A stretch of DNA of 64,000 bases from CAZAPO01 sp044841755 (GCA_044841755.1 JAXOFM010000003.1:248001-312000), one strand, 5' to 3'. Positions 26,958 through 37,331 are shown, numbered from the stretch's first letter. Translations and numbers: made by a program. The notes: generated by a model not told the origin, from the letters alone.

Positions 26958-29900
26958 TTAGTTGTTCCATTGAAGCTTAGCTTCTTTAATTTTTGCTTCA
27001 AATGGAATCCATGTATCTTTAATGAAACTATCAAAATGTTTGGTAAAATCAACTATCATAGTTCGTACTTGATCAATCAATTCGAGCTCTTGATCAGAAG
27101 GCATTTGGTGACTCGACATAAACTTTCGACTGGCCTCTCTTAATTTGGTCATAGCAGTAACCTCAAAGCTTTGCCATGCACCAACTTGACGAGTTTCAGG
27201 AGTTCCTAACGCTTGATAACGTAAATGGTCGATATCATCGAAAAGTGTTTTTACTTCTTTTATTAAAGAAGTTCTATTGGTATTTGATAAAATCTTATCT
27301 AAAGATTGTAATGATTCTTTCTTCTTATTTAATGTATCCAGCTGCTTCATTAAAATACCTCTAAGTTGATCAATTTCCTTCTGAGCTTTATATAAGGCAT
27401 TATCAATGGCTGGATTAATGTCGAAGCGTGGATCAGGAATTACTTGCACAACCGAATTTGCATAGTGATTCCTATATTTCAAAACTGCTGTATAGTTTCC
27501 TGGAAGTACCGAAATTCCTCTTTCTGTAGCTCCTTTTTCGTTTAATTTCCAACTAATGTAGTTTAATCCCTTAACAGCTGTTGTATCAGCCTTAAAGGAA
27601 TTAATCTCCTCTCCTGCTTCATTTAAGATCTGTACCGTCAACCTTTTGCTCCTATCGATATCGCTTAATAAATAAGGAATATCAACTTGTTTGAAAGCTC
27701 TATTATCGCCTTCGAAAGTGGTATGAAATCCAGTCCAAATATTCCCAGGAGCATTAATAAACAGACCTTTTACCTGTACGGTAGGATTCACTTTAGGAGC
27801 AACCAACGATTTATTAATTCCTGATTTGGCATAGGTACGCATCGATTGCAAATCGTCTATAATCCAGATAGCTCGTCCAAAGGTTCCTACAATCAGAGCA
27901 GATTCTCGTTCTTGTATTTTTAGATCCATGGTAGAAACTGAAGGAAAACCATTCTTTAATTGTTCCCAATTTTCACCTTCATCAAAACTCACCCATAAAC
28001 CATTTTCAGTTCCTAAAAAGACCAAATTCTCTTCTACAGGATCTTGAATAAAACTCAAGGAGTACCCAAATATCGGAGAATCTTTAATTATCATAGACTG
28101 CCATGTTTGTCCGTAATCCTCTGTTTTAAACAAATAAGGCGTATAATCTCCTTTACGATAATTGTTTACCACAACCCAGGCAGTACCTGTATTGTAATTA
28201 GAGGCATGAATACGTGCTACCCAAGCTCCTTCTGGCATTCCTTGAATGTTCTTCCCTACTTCTGTCCAAGTATTGCCCCCATCTTTAGTGATCTGTATAT
28301 TCCCATCATCTGTTCCTGCCCAAATAACTTCTTTCGCAATTGAACTAGGAGCAATCGATAAAATAGTATTGTAAAATTCGGCTCCTGATGCATCTAAGGT
28401 GAGCCCTCCATAATCTCTTTTCTGTTGCTCAGCTTTGTTTGTGGTTAGGTCTGGCGAGATCACTTCCCAAGTCTTTCCTTTGTCATTACTTCTATGTACA
28501 AACTGACTCGCATAATAGACCGTCTTCGTATCATGTGGGTCCTGCGCAAAAGCTGCATTCCAATGAAAACGTAATCTCGGAAAACCTTTAGGTGTAGGTG
28601 GTTTGATACTAGAATAATAACCACCTATCTTATCGTAGCGATAGAGATTCCCGTTCTGAGAAGTTCCATAACCAAAACGTTTGTCGTCAGCATCGGGAGA
28701 GATATAAAATCCATCTCCTCCAACCAAATATTGCCAATATAGTGTTCGTATTCCACCTCTTCGCCATACATATCCAGGACCATACCAATTGCCATTGTCT
28801 TGCATTCCACCATAGACATTATAAGGCATTTCTTCATCAACATTAATCTGGTAGAATTGCGCCACAGGAATGGTTTCAGGAAAATACCAGCTCTTTCCGC
28901 GATCTCGAGTGATTCCTATACCACCATCACCTCCAATGATATAGAACTTACCATCTTTAGGTGACATCCAAAAAGCGTGAAAATCGGCATGAATCCCTTT
29001 GGTTTCATCTGCAGGTATTTGTGGCGTGGGATCAAAGGTTACTCCACCATCATAACTTACTGAAAGGGGTTGATAAATATTATATAGAAGATTAGGATCA
29101 TCAGAACTAACGGCTAGGTCCTGAAAATAGAAAGGTCTATTATTGGTAAATTTTGGATCATTATTAATCATAGCCCAAGTAGAACCACCATCTTCACTAC
29201 GATATAAGGCATTTTTAGTAGCTTCTACTTTCGCATATACACGATTGGTATTACTAGGTGCTATTGCCAATCCAATACGACCTAATTCTCCCTCTGGAAG
29301 TCCGTCTTTAGCAGAGATTTGCTTCCAGGTATCACCTCCATCCATTGTTAGATATAATCCAGAGCCTTTCCCACCAGAGACGAAGCTATACGGACTACGA
29401 AGATGATCATACATGGCTACAAAGATCTTATTAGGATTAGTTGGATCCATTACCATATCTGCAACACCAGAGGTCGTATTAGTATATAAGATCTTTTGCC
29501 ATGTTTTTCCACCATCTTTGGTTCTATACAAACCTCTTTCTGAACTAGGAGAAAAAGTATTTCCCATGGCACCAACATAAACGGTATTTCCATCTTGAGG
29601 ATGCACGATGATCCTATGAATAGTCTTCGTTTCTTCTAAACCTAGATGCATCCATGTCTTTCCGGCATCTGTACTTTTAAAGATTCCCATCCCGAGGTTC
29701 ATAGAATTGCGAGGATTTCCTTCACCAGTTCCCACCCAAATCACATTCGGATTGTCTTGTTGAATAGCCAAAGCGCCAATATTCTGAGTGGGATTGTCAT
29801 CAAAAATAGGATCCCAACGAGTTCCACCGTTTTCAGATTTCCAAACACCACCACTGGCAGCACCTACATACATGATATTCTGATTAGACTCAACCACATC

Positions 29901-30047
29901 AATGGCTGTGATGCGCCCACTCATGTTTGCAGGACCTACAGATCTGATCTTTAGGTTTCTAAAATTATCTAAGTGATTTGTTTGTCCAACTGTTGGAATC
30001 ACAACAAACAGACATAAAACAGGAATAATATATTTAATCAATTTCAT
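26958..30047 (-). CDS. Exported sortilin/VPS10-like Asp-box propeller protein (paralogue)
   Basis: This 1029-aa protein has a signal peptide (MKLIKYIIPVLCLFVVIPTVGQ). Many Asp-box repeats follow, such as GGVWKSENGGTRW, GIFKSTDAGKTW, GLYRTKDGGKTW and ALYRSEDGGSTW, giving a large beta-propeller. The last 150 residues are helical. It has the same organisation as the 1004-aa protein at 6058, including a SGRI motif near the N-terminus and a GLQDNG/GMQDNG motif. Its start overlaps the stop of the aldo/keto reductase-RidA gene (ATGA), so it is the last gene of a three-gene operon. Whether it handles peptides or modified proteins is unknown. Confidence 0.9.
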   Translation of the reverse strand: MKLIKYIIPVLCLFVVIPTVGQTNHLDNFRNLKIRSVGPANMSGRITAIDVVESNQNIMYVGAASGGVWKSENGGTRWDPIFDDNPTQNIGALAIQQDNPNVIWVGTGEGNPRNSMNLGMGIFKSTDAGKTWMHLGLEETKTIHRIIVHPQDGNTVYVGAMGNTFSPSSERGLYRTKDGGKTWQKILYTNTTSGVADMVMDPTNPNKIFVAMYDHLRSPYSFVSGGKGSGLYLTMDGGDTWKQISAKDGLPEGELGRIGLAIAPSNTNRVYAKVEATKNALYRSEDGGSTWAMINNDPKFTNNRPFYFQDLAVSSDDPNLLYNIYQPLSVSYDGGVTFDPTPQIPADETKGIHADFHAFWMSPKDGKFYIIGGDGGIGITRDRGKSWYFPETIPVAQFYQINVDEEMPYNVYGGMQDNGNWYGPGYVWRRGGIRTLYWQYLVGGDGFYISPDADDKRFGYGTSQNGNLYRYDKIGGYYSSIKPPTPKGFPRLRFHWNAAFAQDPHDTKTVYYASQFVHRSNDKGKTWEVISPDLTTNKAEQQKRDYGGLTLDASGAEFYNTILSIAPSSIAKEVIWAGTDDGNIQITKDGGNTWTEVGKNIQGMPEGAWVARIHASNYNTGTAWVVVNNYRKGDYTPYLFKTEDYGQTWQSMIIKDSPIFGYSLSFIQDPVEENLVFLGTENGLWVSFDEGENWEQLKNGFPSVSTMDLKIQERESALIVGTFGRAIWIIDDLQSMRTYAKSGINKSLVAPKVNPTVQVKGLFINAPGNIWTGFHTTFEGDNRAFKQVDIPYLLSDIDRSKRLTVQILNEAGEEINSFKADTTAVKGLNYISWKLNEKGATERGISVLPGNYTAVLKYRNHYANSVVQVIPDPRFDINPAIDNALYKAQKEIDQLRGILMKQLDTLNKKKESLQSLDKILSNTNRTSLIKEVKTLFDDIDHLRYQALGTPETRQVGAWQSFEVTAMTKLREASRKFMSSHQMPSDQELELIDQVRTMIVDFTKHFDSFIKDTWIPFEAKIKEAKLQWNN

Positions 30048-31498
30048 GATTTCAGTGTTGCTTCTGCTTCTATTTCTACTTTATAACCCTCTCCTACCAA
30101 TTTGGCTTCTACCAAAGTATTGGCAGGTTGAATGTCTTTAAATCGCTCGCCATGTGCTATTGCTACAGGCTCCCAATCGCTCACGTCATTCACAAATATT
30201 CGAGTTCTATCTACATCCTCTAAAGTTCCACCTAATGAGATGATAGCACCTTCTATTTTATCAATGATAAAATGAGTTTGTGCTTTGAGATCTTTACCAC
30301 CAATCATAAGCTCACCATGAGTTGCTGTAGTTCCTGATACTTTGATATTAGCTCCAACTTTGATCGCACGTGAATATCCCGCCATTTCTTCCCAGTATGT
30401 TCCGCTTATTACGAGCTGATTGCCATTTTTTAGTGTTTTGGTTTCATAGGGAGAAGGAAAACCTTTTAAATGGTGACTTAAATCACCTGAAGCCGTTAAG
30501 AATGGTGGTTTACGGTATTCGTCTCCACAATCGCCATGAATAGAATTTAATTGATCTAATTGGTGTTGAATGGCGTTTAAATCGTCCTTATCTAATTGAA
30601 AACTGAAGAGTTTTGCGTTGTCTTTTATATGTTCACTTTTTCCTAGTCTTGCTCCAACGATAACTCCAGCTACATGATTTTGTTCAAGAATGAACTTTGT
30701 TGCCACATTAGCAACAGAGATTTCATGTTTTCGTGAAATAGCAGCTAAGGCTCGCAATAGATTCTGAAAATTAGACCAAGTTCCTGCTTCATCAATGAAA
30801 CGTTTGTATTTCATTTGTGACCAAGTAAAGTTTTCATCCACAATTGGTTCGGGTTTGTTTAACCATTTATTGGTTAGAAATCCACCAGCAAGTGTTCCGA
30901 AAGCTAAGAGTTTAACGCCATATTGCTCGCAGACAGCTCTCATTTCATGGTTCGCTCTTTGATCTAATAAAGAATAACACACTTGATTAGAAACGAGTTC
31001 GATGTCGCTTGCTAGTGCAATTCTTAAATGAGCCGAATCAAAATTGGTCACTCCTAAATGTTTAATGAGACCTTCTTTTTTTAATTCTTGTAATTCAAAC
31101 AAAGTATCCAGCCAAGCAGGATTAGGATACGACCAAGCGTGATATTGTAAAAGGTCTATTTGCTCTGTTTGTAATCGTTGTAACGCTTTTTCAACATTTG
31201 CTCTAATGGTTTCATTAGACACTTTTCCTGGTTCTGGGACCCATTTAGTGAACATCTGAACTTTTTGGTTAGAAGGTTGATTAGCATTAAAAACACCTGA
31301 AATCACTTCGGCAGAACCATAGTGATCTGCCATATCAAAAGTTGTGAAACCAGCATCAACATAAGGCTGCATGAATTTAGAAGTCGTATGAGGATCTAAA
31401 GCATTGCCATCACGCTCAAGATCTGCGATTTGCCATAAACCCGTTAATATTCGAGATATTTTGAGATCTGGTGCCAATTCTGTATACATTTCTGACAT
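30044..31498 (-). CDS. Aldo/keto reductase fused to a RidA (YjgF) domain
   Basis: This is a 484-aa cytoplasmic fusion. Residues 1 to about 320 form an aldo/keto reductase barrel with TTFDMADHYGSAE (catalytic Asp and Tyr), MFTKWV (Lys) and DLLQYHAWSY (His), plus a cofactor-type GVIVGARLGKSEHI motif. Residues from about 350 to the end form a RidA domain: GTTATHGELMIGGKDLKAQTHFI, RTRIFVNDVSDWEPV and LVEAKLVGEGYKVEIEAEA. RidA proteins hydrolyse reactive enamines/imines from amino-acid metabolism. The upstream permease and downstream propeller overlap this gene, so a role in uptake and processing of an amino acid or amine is inferred. Confidence 0.88.
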   Translation of the reverse strand: MSEMYTELAPDLKISRILTGLWQIADLERDGNALDPHTTSKFMQPYVDAGFTTFDMADHYGSAEVISGVFNANQPSNQKVQMFTKWVPEPGKVSNETIRANVEKALQRLQTEQIDLLQYHAWSYPNPAWLDTLFELQELKKEGLIKHLGVTNFDSAHLRIALASDIELVSNQVCYSLLDQRANHEMRAVCEQYGVKLLAFGTLAGGFLTNKWLNKPEPIVDENFTWSQMKYKRFIDEAGTWSNFQNLLRALAAISRKHEISVANVATKFILEQNHVAGVIVGARLGKSEHIKDNAKLFSFQLDKDDLNAIQHQLDQLNSIHGDCGDEYRKPPFLTASGDLSHHLKGFPSPYETKTLKNGNQLVISGTYWEEMAGYSRAIKVGANIKVSGTTATHGELMIGGKDLKAQTHFIIDKIEGAIISLGGTLEDVDRTRIFVNDVSDWEPVAIAHGERFKDIQPANTLVEAKLVGEGYKVEIEAEATLKS

Positions 31499-32976
31499 TA
31501 TTCTTCAGGTAGTTTGGAGAAAAGCCTTTTAAGGTCTTTTCCAGATTTTTTAAGAGTGTTTGTTTTTATCAAATATATGATAGAACCCATTCCCATTACG
31601 ATTAACCAAACTGGGGTAGAACGGAAATACCAAGCATCTACATCTGCATTAAGGTCTTTTAAGGTGTGAACCGTTAAGAAAACGATCAATAAGATCACTC
31701 CTCCATAACCAATTAATCTTTGCTTGTTTAAAGATTTTACCATTTTGATCTCTTTGGCCAAGGTTGGATTTACCTTGGTAATGGTAATTAAGGTGAGACA
31801 CATCAGCAAAAAGTTCACCATCATGGAAGTCACCATAATATCGATTCCCAGGAAGAAATCTCCTGCGAAATGAGACCCCATTACTCCAATGGATGCCATG
31901 ATACCGCTGAGATACAGAGCACGGTGAGGAGTTTGATATTTTTTATGAGTAACGGCAATACTCTTTGGAAAAATTCCATCATCCGCCCAAGCAAAGACCA
32001 ATCGCGAAACCGATAATAACATGGCTGGTAGATCATTAATCAAGGCAATCGCAGCACCAAATAAAATAGCTACCGATAATCCTACAGGTAACAATGGACT
32101 TATGAGTCCAGGAGCAGTGATATCCTTTACTTGTGCTTGTTCGGCCACATAACCCCAAGGAACCGTACTATACATTGAGATGGTAAACAAGAAATAAAAA
32201 CTTCCTACTATGGTAATAGCTAATAAAATAGCTTTTGGTAGGGCTTTAGTAGGAGATTTAGCCTCTCCTCCTGCCTGGGCTATAGCGTCAAAACCAATAA
32301 AGCTAGAGAATAAAATTGCCGCTGCAGATAGAAAAACTAATGGATCAAAAGTTGCTTCGGAGCCATTAACAAACGAAGCCGCTTCAGGAACGGCTTGTAC
32401 ATAGCTTTCTTGATCAAATAAGAATCCTGAGATGATCACGATAATTCCCAATCCAAACATTATGAACATTAATGGAACTACAGTTCTCTCATAGAACTTG
32501 CCACCTTTAATATTGATATAAATAAAGAGCCAGATTAGTGCTAAAGCAATTCCGATTCTAATGGAATCCACTTCCATCAAATTGGCGGCTTGCATCCATT
32601 CTAGGCCAACAAAAACATCACGAATAAAAGGAACAATGATATAAGCGATCACTCCAATAACAATAGACAATCCAAACCATTGCGAGAAGCTCGCAATAAA
32701 GCCTAAGTACGGACTGAGTCCTCTACTTGCATAGATATAACTTCCTCCAGCACGAGGCATTGCCGAAGCCAAAGAACCATATGCAAATGCTGCTAACAAT
32801 GCTGGTAACATGGCAAAAAGAAAAGCAGGCAATACATTGGAACCTATATCGGGTACACTCCTATGAATCATAAAGGGTACAACATTTATGGATGCTCCTA
32901 GCATGGAACAAATACCTGTAGCAACTAAAGAGAGTAATCCAATCTTTCTTGATAGTCGGTTAGACGTTTCGGACAA
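31498..32976 (-). CDS. APC-family amino-acid permease
   Basis: This is a 492-aa inner-membrane transporter with about 12 hydrophobic segments. The N-terminal KIGLLSLVATGICSMLGASI matches the first helix of APC permeases with its unwound glycine region, and the middle has GFDAIAQAGGEAKSPTKALPKAI, the family's helix-6 signature. The only start at the N-terminus is TTG (32974-32976, giving (M)SETSNRLSRK); no ATG lies upstream in frame. The stop overlaps the aldo/keto reductase-RidA start by one base. The substrate cannot be read from the sequence. Confidence 0.9.
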   Translation of the reverse strand: MSETSNRLSRKIGLLSLVATGICSMLGASINVVPFMIHRSVPDIGSNVLPAFLFAMLPALLAAFAYGSLASAMPRAGGSYIYASRGLSPYLGFIASFSQWFGLSIVIGVIAYIIVPFIRDVFVGLEWMQAANLMEVDSIRIGIALALIWLFIYINIKGGKFYERTVVPLMFIMFGLGIIVIISGFLFDQESYVQAVPEAASFVNGSEATFDPLVFLSAAAILFSSFIGFDAIAQAGGEAKSPTKALPKAILLAITIVGSFYFLFTISMYSTVPWGYVAEQAQVKDITAPGLISPLLPVGLSVAILFGAAIALINDLPAMLLSVSRLVFAWADDGIFPKSIAVTHKKYQTPHRALYLSGIMASIGVMGSHFAGDFFLGIDIMVTSMMVNFLLMCLTLITITKVNPTLAKEIKMVKSLNKQRLIGYGGVILLIVFLTVHTLKDLNADVDAWYFRSTPVWLIVMGMGSIIYLIKTNTLKKSGKDLKRLFSKLPEE

Positions 32977-33115
32977 AGTAATGGGTTTGTAATGATAATC
33001 GTAAATATAAGCATTAATACTATTGCTTTACGTTATGAATATTTCTTGTTAGGGTTTGTGGGTTCAATTACGGATATTACAATAATCTCTAAAATTTAGA
33101 AAGTATCTATAAAGT

Positions 33116-33152
33116 AAAACCGAGAACTTACTAGTTATGTTCTCGGTTTTTT
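33116..33152 (-). terminator. Terminator of the ABC-permease/peptidase operon
   Basis: Perfect 12-bp arms 33116-33127 (AAAACCGAGAAC) and 33139-33150 enclose an 11-nt loop. On the minus strand a TTTT run follows. It lies 25 bp past the stop at 33175. Confidence 0.82.
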
Positions 33153-33174
33153 AATATTATTTGTTTAAACAATA

Positions 33175-36100
33175 TTAGTTGATTGCTTTATTGGTTTCAA
33201 ACAAATCATAAAGTACATCATGAGACTCTTTAGGTGTAACCTCTTTTAAATACTTAATTAAATCCTGAGATGTTGCATAACGATTAGTCTTAGTTTTTTT
33301 AATCCCTATATAACTTCTCCAATCATTAATAAATCGTCTTAATGCCAAATTTACTTGCTCCTCTCCTATTAATTCTTGCAACTTATACATAGCAATAACA
33401 CCTTTATAATAGTACACGAAATTTTGATTCCCTACCAAAGCAAGTGAAGCTTCTGATGTTTCCTTTCGTTGTTTTTTCTTGTACTCTTCATGTTGTAATT
33501 CTAAAAACTGATCTACTTTTTCTTGAGGATAATTGTGCTTTAATGCCATGATAGCTCCGTATTGTGCTAAGGTTTCTAGTATAAAGTTTTTCCCTTTTAC
33601 ATTGGCTGCCTCAATTTGCATTCCGAACCATTGATGAGCTACTTCATGAGCGGTTACATAAAATGCCATATCTACATCTGTTTTATCATCAATGTCTAAA
33701 ACAAATCCTAGGGCTTCAGAAAACGGAATGGTACTAGGAAGCGATTGTGCATACTCAGCATAACGTGGAAACTCCATTATTCGCAATTGTTCATATTGAT
33801 ATGGACTGAAATTCTCACTATAATAGCTTAATGAAGCTTTCATTCCTTTCATCATTCTGTCTAAATTGTAATTGTGTTTTGGATGATGATAGATTTCTAG
33901 GTTTACTTGTCTTTGAGAAGAATCTAGAGAAGTCCACTGTGCTCTTTCTACTTCATATTTTGCAGAAACAATCGAATAAAAGTTGATTACAGGTTGTTCT
34001 GTTTTATAATGGAAGTAGTTCCTGTTATTAGTGGTCCATTCCTTGATTAATTTTCCAGAAGTAACAGCCTTTTGTTCATTGTTTGTACCAATTACAATAT
34101 TTAAATAAGTACCATCAGAATCACTACTAGAACGTGCATTTACCAATTCTCTTTTGTTATTAATATCGGCTTTGTTTTCTCTTGTTTTTAAGTTCATCTC
34201 TTGACGAATTTCATTATCGTTCAATTCGTAGTTGCTATTGTATCCTAAAGATGGAAAAATTAAATTATTGAAAGATGTACCATTATAAACAAACTCTGAA
34301 TCACTATTATCATTTTCAAACCCTTTCGGGTAATAGGTTTGTTTAAATTCCATTTTTAAAGAAGCCTCAGGTAATAAAGGGTTCGATAATGTATAAATCG
34401 TATAATCAAATTCTTGATAATCATTGTTAGCTGTTACTCCTCTATCAAAAGATACATTCTCAAGTTCAACATGGGATGCGATGCGTTTTTGAATATGAAT
34501 TTCTTCAATCGGTTTATCGGTTGTATTTTTTAGAATATAAGCTCCTTCTATCTCATAACTTCTAGTTTCTGGGTACAATTCAATCTTTAAATCTGTATTA
34601 ATAATTTTTGGTTGCGGAATATATTCAAAAGGTTTTAATGTCTTTTCATATTTTGATCTAAAGGTGATTTCCTGTGAATCATTCCAATACGTGTTTAAAA
34701 AATTGGTGTTGTAAAAAATGTAGCTACCAATCAACGCAAAAACAACTATTGCTGATATTCCTAAAGTCATAATTGGTTTTGTAAGCTTATCTTTCATGGT
34801 CTTTAAACGCAACCATAAACTCGCATCTATTCCTCTTACCATAATTAAAGAGCTCGCAATTAACAGGACAATTCCAAACACAAACCAATAACCTTTCACC
34901 CACAAATAAGGTCCTAAAAAGTGACCATAGCCGTTCATTTCTGAATAAATTCCGAGTGGTTTTCCTCCAAACTTGTAGAGGTTGTGTGTAAACCCAAAAA
35001 ATTCGGAGGTTACATTGATAATGAAAAACACCAAGGTTAATAGAATTCCGATAAACTTATTATTACTAAGCACTTGAAAGAAAAATGCAACAAACGTGAA
35101 CAAGACTAAGAATGGAAATATTTCGATAAAGAATCCAGAGAAATAAACACTGACATCAAAATCGTAATAACCCATTGCTACTTGAAACAACATTCCTGAA
35201 ACAATTAAGCTCAGCATTAAAATCACATAAATACCATTCAATGCTAGAAACTTACTTGACAAAGTAACAAAGCTACTTACAGAGGTGGCATCATTTAATA
35301 AATACTGTTTGGTATTTCGTTCTCTCCAAAGAAGTTCACCTGAATAGAGTAGCAAAATGATAATAAAAAAGAACATGGACATTTCTTGTAACTCTGCAAT
35401 AATAAAATGGGTTTCGGGAAAGCTATCTACCCCATAAACGGTCCCTAAACTCACTGAATTGATAGCAATGATGATAATTCCACAGATTACAATTGCCCAA
35501 AAAGACATTTCTTTTAGTAATGAAAGCAAGTAGAATTTTGAGAGTTCATATAGCTGAACAGCTTGCGCTTTTAAATGATAATGAATAGACACTTTTGGAA
35601 TTGGGTAAGTGTGATTAGATTTTATAGCTTTTACGTCAACAACTTTCTTTGATTTCTTTTTTGACTTTTTAGTTAATAAACTGAAAGAAAATTTTCTATA
35701 GCCATAGTACAAAACAATGAGCCCCAAGCCCATCCAAAACAGTTTGTTGTGTAATAAAATCGCGCTAAATGAAATCCCAAGTGAATTTAATTCGATAGCT
35801 GAATAATCCTTAGCAAACTGCGTCAAGGTTGTTAATGAAAATGGATCTAGTATCCCTTGGAAATAATCGTTAGTAATGGCTTTTGTAAGTAGAAAAATGA
35901 CGAACATAAAAATACCTTGCGTATAGACCACGAGTAACTTCTTACTTAACATTCCTGTGACAAAGAACACACATGCTCCAAAGAATAATAAAGGAAAAAC
36001 CACTACTATAAATGATTGGATATAGCTCACTATACTAAATGCTAGCATTTCCTCTTCTTTTTGCAATGGCATTTGTGAACCCAACATCATACCGAATAGT

Positions 36101-36453
36101 AAACCACTAAAAACAAATAACAAAACTGTAAACGAACCTAGAAATCTGCCTAATAAATAATCACGTTTGGTAACTGGATTTACGAATAATAAAGCTTCGG
36201 TATCATATTGGTAATCGCGTAAAATAGGAACTCCCATAATCATTGATACTAAAACCATAAAAATACCTGTTAAAGCACCCATTGTTTTGGCAATTACTAA
36301 TGGAGCATTTTTCTTCATTAAGCCCAATTCTGCTCCTTGAAAAACAAAGTCTACACCTACAATTGAAAATAGAAATAAAAACACAAAAAAAACATAGGTT
36401 TCAGGACGTCTGATCCTATATTTCAATTCAAATTTGAATATATCGTACCACAT
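33175..36453 (-). CDS. ABC-2-type permease fused to an M1-family metallopeptidase
   Basis: This is a 1092-aa membrane protein. About 570 N-terminal residues hold two groups of hydrophobic segments, as in two ABC-2 permease units. The rest is a periplasmic M1 aminopeptidase-like domain with the zinc motif H936-E-V-A-H940 and the third ligand E960 in LETLAQY. A SLPSTIPFSEALGF stretch precedes it. This fused form is known in Bacteroidota but its substrate is not. The ATPase gene precedes it by 11 bp. The pair is adjacent to a divergent LytS/LytTR gene pair and is likely to be its target. Confidence 0.9.
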   Translation of the reverse strand: MWYDIFKFELKYRIRRPETYVFFVFLFLFSIVGVDFVFQGAELGLMKKNAPLVIAKTMGALTGIFMVLVSMIMGVPILRDYQYDTEALLFVNPVTKRDYLLGRFLGSFTVLLFVFSGLLFGMMLGSQMPLQKEEEMLAFSIVSYIQSFIVVVFPLLFFGACVFFVTGMLSKKLLVVYTQGIFMFVIFLLTKAITNDYFQGILDPFSLTTLTQFAKDYSAIELNSLGISFSAILLHNKLFWMGLGLIVLYYGYRKFSFSLLTKKSKKKSKKVVDVKAIKSNHTYPIPKVSIHYHLKAQAVQLYELSKFYLLSLLKEMSFWAIVICGIIIIAINSVSLGTVYGVDSFPETHFIIAELQEMSMFFFIIILLLYSGELLWRERNTKQYLLNDATSVSSFVTLSSKFLALNGIYVILMLSLIVSGMLFQVAMGYYDFDVSVYFSGFFIEIFPFLVLFTFVAFFFQVLSNNKFIGILLTLVFFIINVTSEFFGFTHNLYKFGGKPLGIYSEMNGYGHFLGPYLWVKGYWFVFGIVLLIASSLIMVRGIDASLWLRLKTMKDKLTKPIMTLGISAIVVFALIGSYIFYNTNFLNTYWNDSQEITFRSKYEKTLKPFEYIPQPKIINTDLKIELYPETRSYEIEGAYILKNTTDKPIEEIHIQKRIASHVELENVSFDRGVTANNDYQEFDYTIYTLSNPLLPEASLKMEFKQTYYPKGFENDNSDSEFVYNGTSFNNLIFPSLGYNSNYELNDNEIRQEMNLKTRENKADINNKRELVNARSSSDSDGTYLNIVIGTNNEQKAVTSGKLIKEWTTNNRNYFHYKTEQPVINFYSIVSAKYEVERAQWTSLDSSQRQVNLEIYHHPKHNYNLDRMMKGMKASLSYYSENFSPYQYEQLRIMEFPRYAEYAQSLPSTIPFSEALGFVLDIDDKTDVDMAFYVTAHEVAHQWFGMQIEAANVKGKNFILETLAQYGAIMALKHNYPQEKVDQFLELQHEEYKKKQRKETSEASLALVGNQNFVYYYKGVIAMYKLQELIGEEQVNLALRRFINDWRSYIGIKKTKTNRYATSQDLIKYLKEVTPKESHDVLYDLFETNKAIN

Positions 36454-36464
36454 AATTTCCTGAT

Positions 36465-37331
36465 TTATTGATTGATTTGAGAAAAATAAACATCTTCTAA
36501 TGCTGCTTCTACAGGAACAAATCCGTTTCCTGGATCAACTTCGCTAACAATATGAATGATTGGTTTACCTAGAAAAAGTTTGTCGTTAATGACATTGTAC
36601 TGCTTTTTGTAGTTTTCTATCTCAGACTTATTTATGGTTTTTTGATACACCTTGCCGTTCAACTGATTGATAAGGGCTAAAGGATTTCCTTCTAAAACCA
36701 CTTTTCCTTTATTGATTATCGCCATATTTGTACATAATTCTTGGATATCATCTACAATATGAGTGGAAAGAATAACTATAGTATCTTCAGCAATTTCACT
36801 TAACAAATTGTAAAAGCGATTACGCTCTTTAGGGTCTAATCCTGCAGTTGGTTCATCAACAATTAATAACTTAGGATTGTTTAACAAAGCCTGTGCTATA
36901 CCAAAGCGTTGTTTCATTCCACCAGAAAAACCACCTAAGTTTTGTTTACGAACATGATATAAGTTGGTCTTGTGTAGCAGTGCATCAACAATTTCTTTTC
37001 GTTCATTCTTTTGAGTAATACCTTTTAAAATTGCAAAATGATTGAGTAATGCAGCTGCAGACATTTTAGGATACACCCCAAATTGTTGTGGTAAAAACCC
37101 TAATTGTTTTCTAACAGCGTGTTTGTCGGTTTTTATGTTTAAATCTCCCAACATTATGTTTCCCTCATCTGCATCTTGTAGCGTCACAATGGTGCGCATA
37201 AGGCTAGATTTTCCAGCACCGTTAGGACCTAACAAACCAAACATTCCTTTCGGAATTTCAAGAGAGACGTTTTGCAGTGCTTTTACACCGTTGCCATATG
37301 TTTTACTTAAGTTGTCAATGATTAGTTTCAT
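36465..37331 (-). CDS. ABC transporter ATP-binding protein
   Basis: This is a 288-aa cytoplasmic ATPase with Walker A GPNGAGKSS, the Q-loop region FLPQQFGVYP, signature GFSGGMKQR, Walker B LLIVDEPTAGLDP and H-loop LSTHIVDD. The last 70 residues form a C-terminal extension (NGKVYQKTINKSEIENYKKQ onward) of the type seen in ABC-2 systems of the CcmA/NatA group. It is the partner of the permease/M1 peptidase fusion directly downstream. A candidate activator-dependent promoter is described at 37357-37425. Confidence 0.93.
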   Translation of the reverse strand: MKLIIDNLSKTYGNGVKALQNVSLEIPKGMFGLLGPNGAGKSSLMRTIVTLQDADEGNIMLGDLNIKTDKHAVRKQLGFLPQQFGVYPKMSAAALLNHFAILKGITQKNERKEIVDALLHKTNLYHVRKQNLGGFSGGMKQRFGIAQALLNNPKLLIVDEPTAGLDPKERNRFYNLLSEIAEDTIVILSTHIVDDIQELCTNMAIINKGKVVLEGNPLALINQLNGKVYQKTINKSEIENYKKQYNVINDKLFLGKPIIHIVSEVDPGNGFVPVEAALEDVYFSQINQ

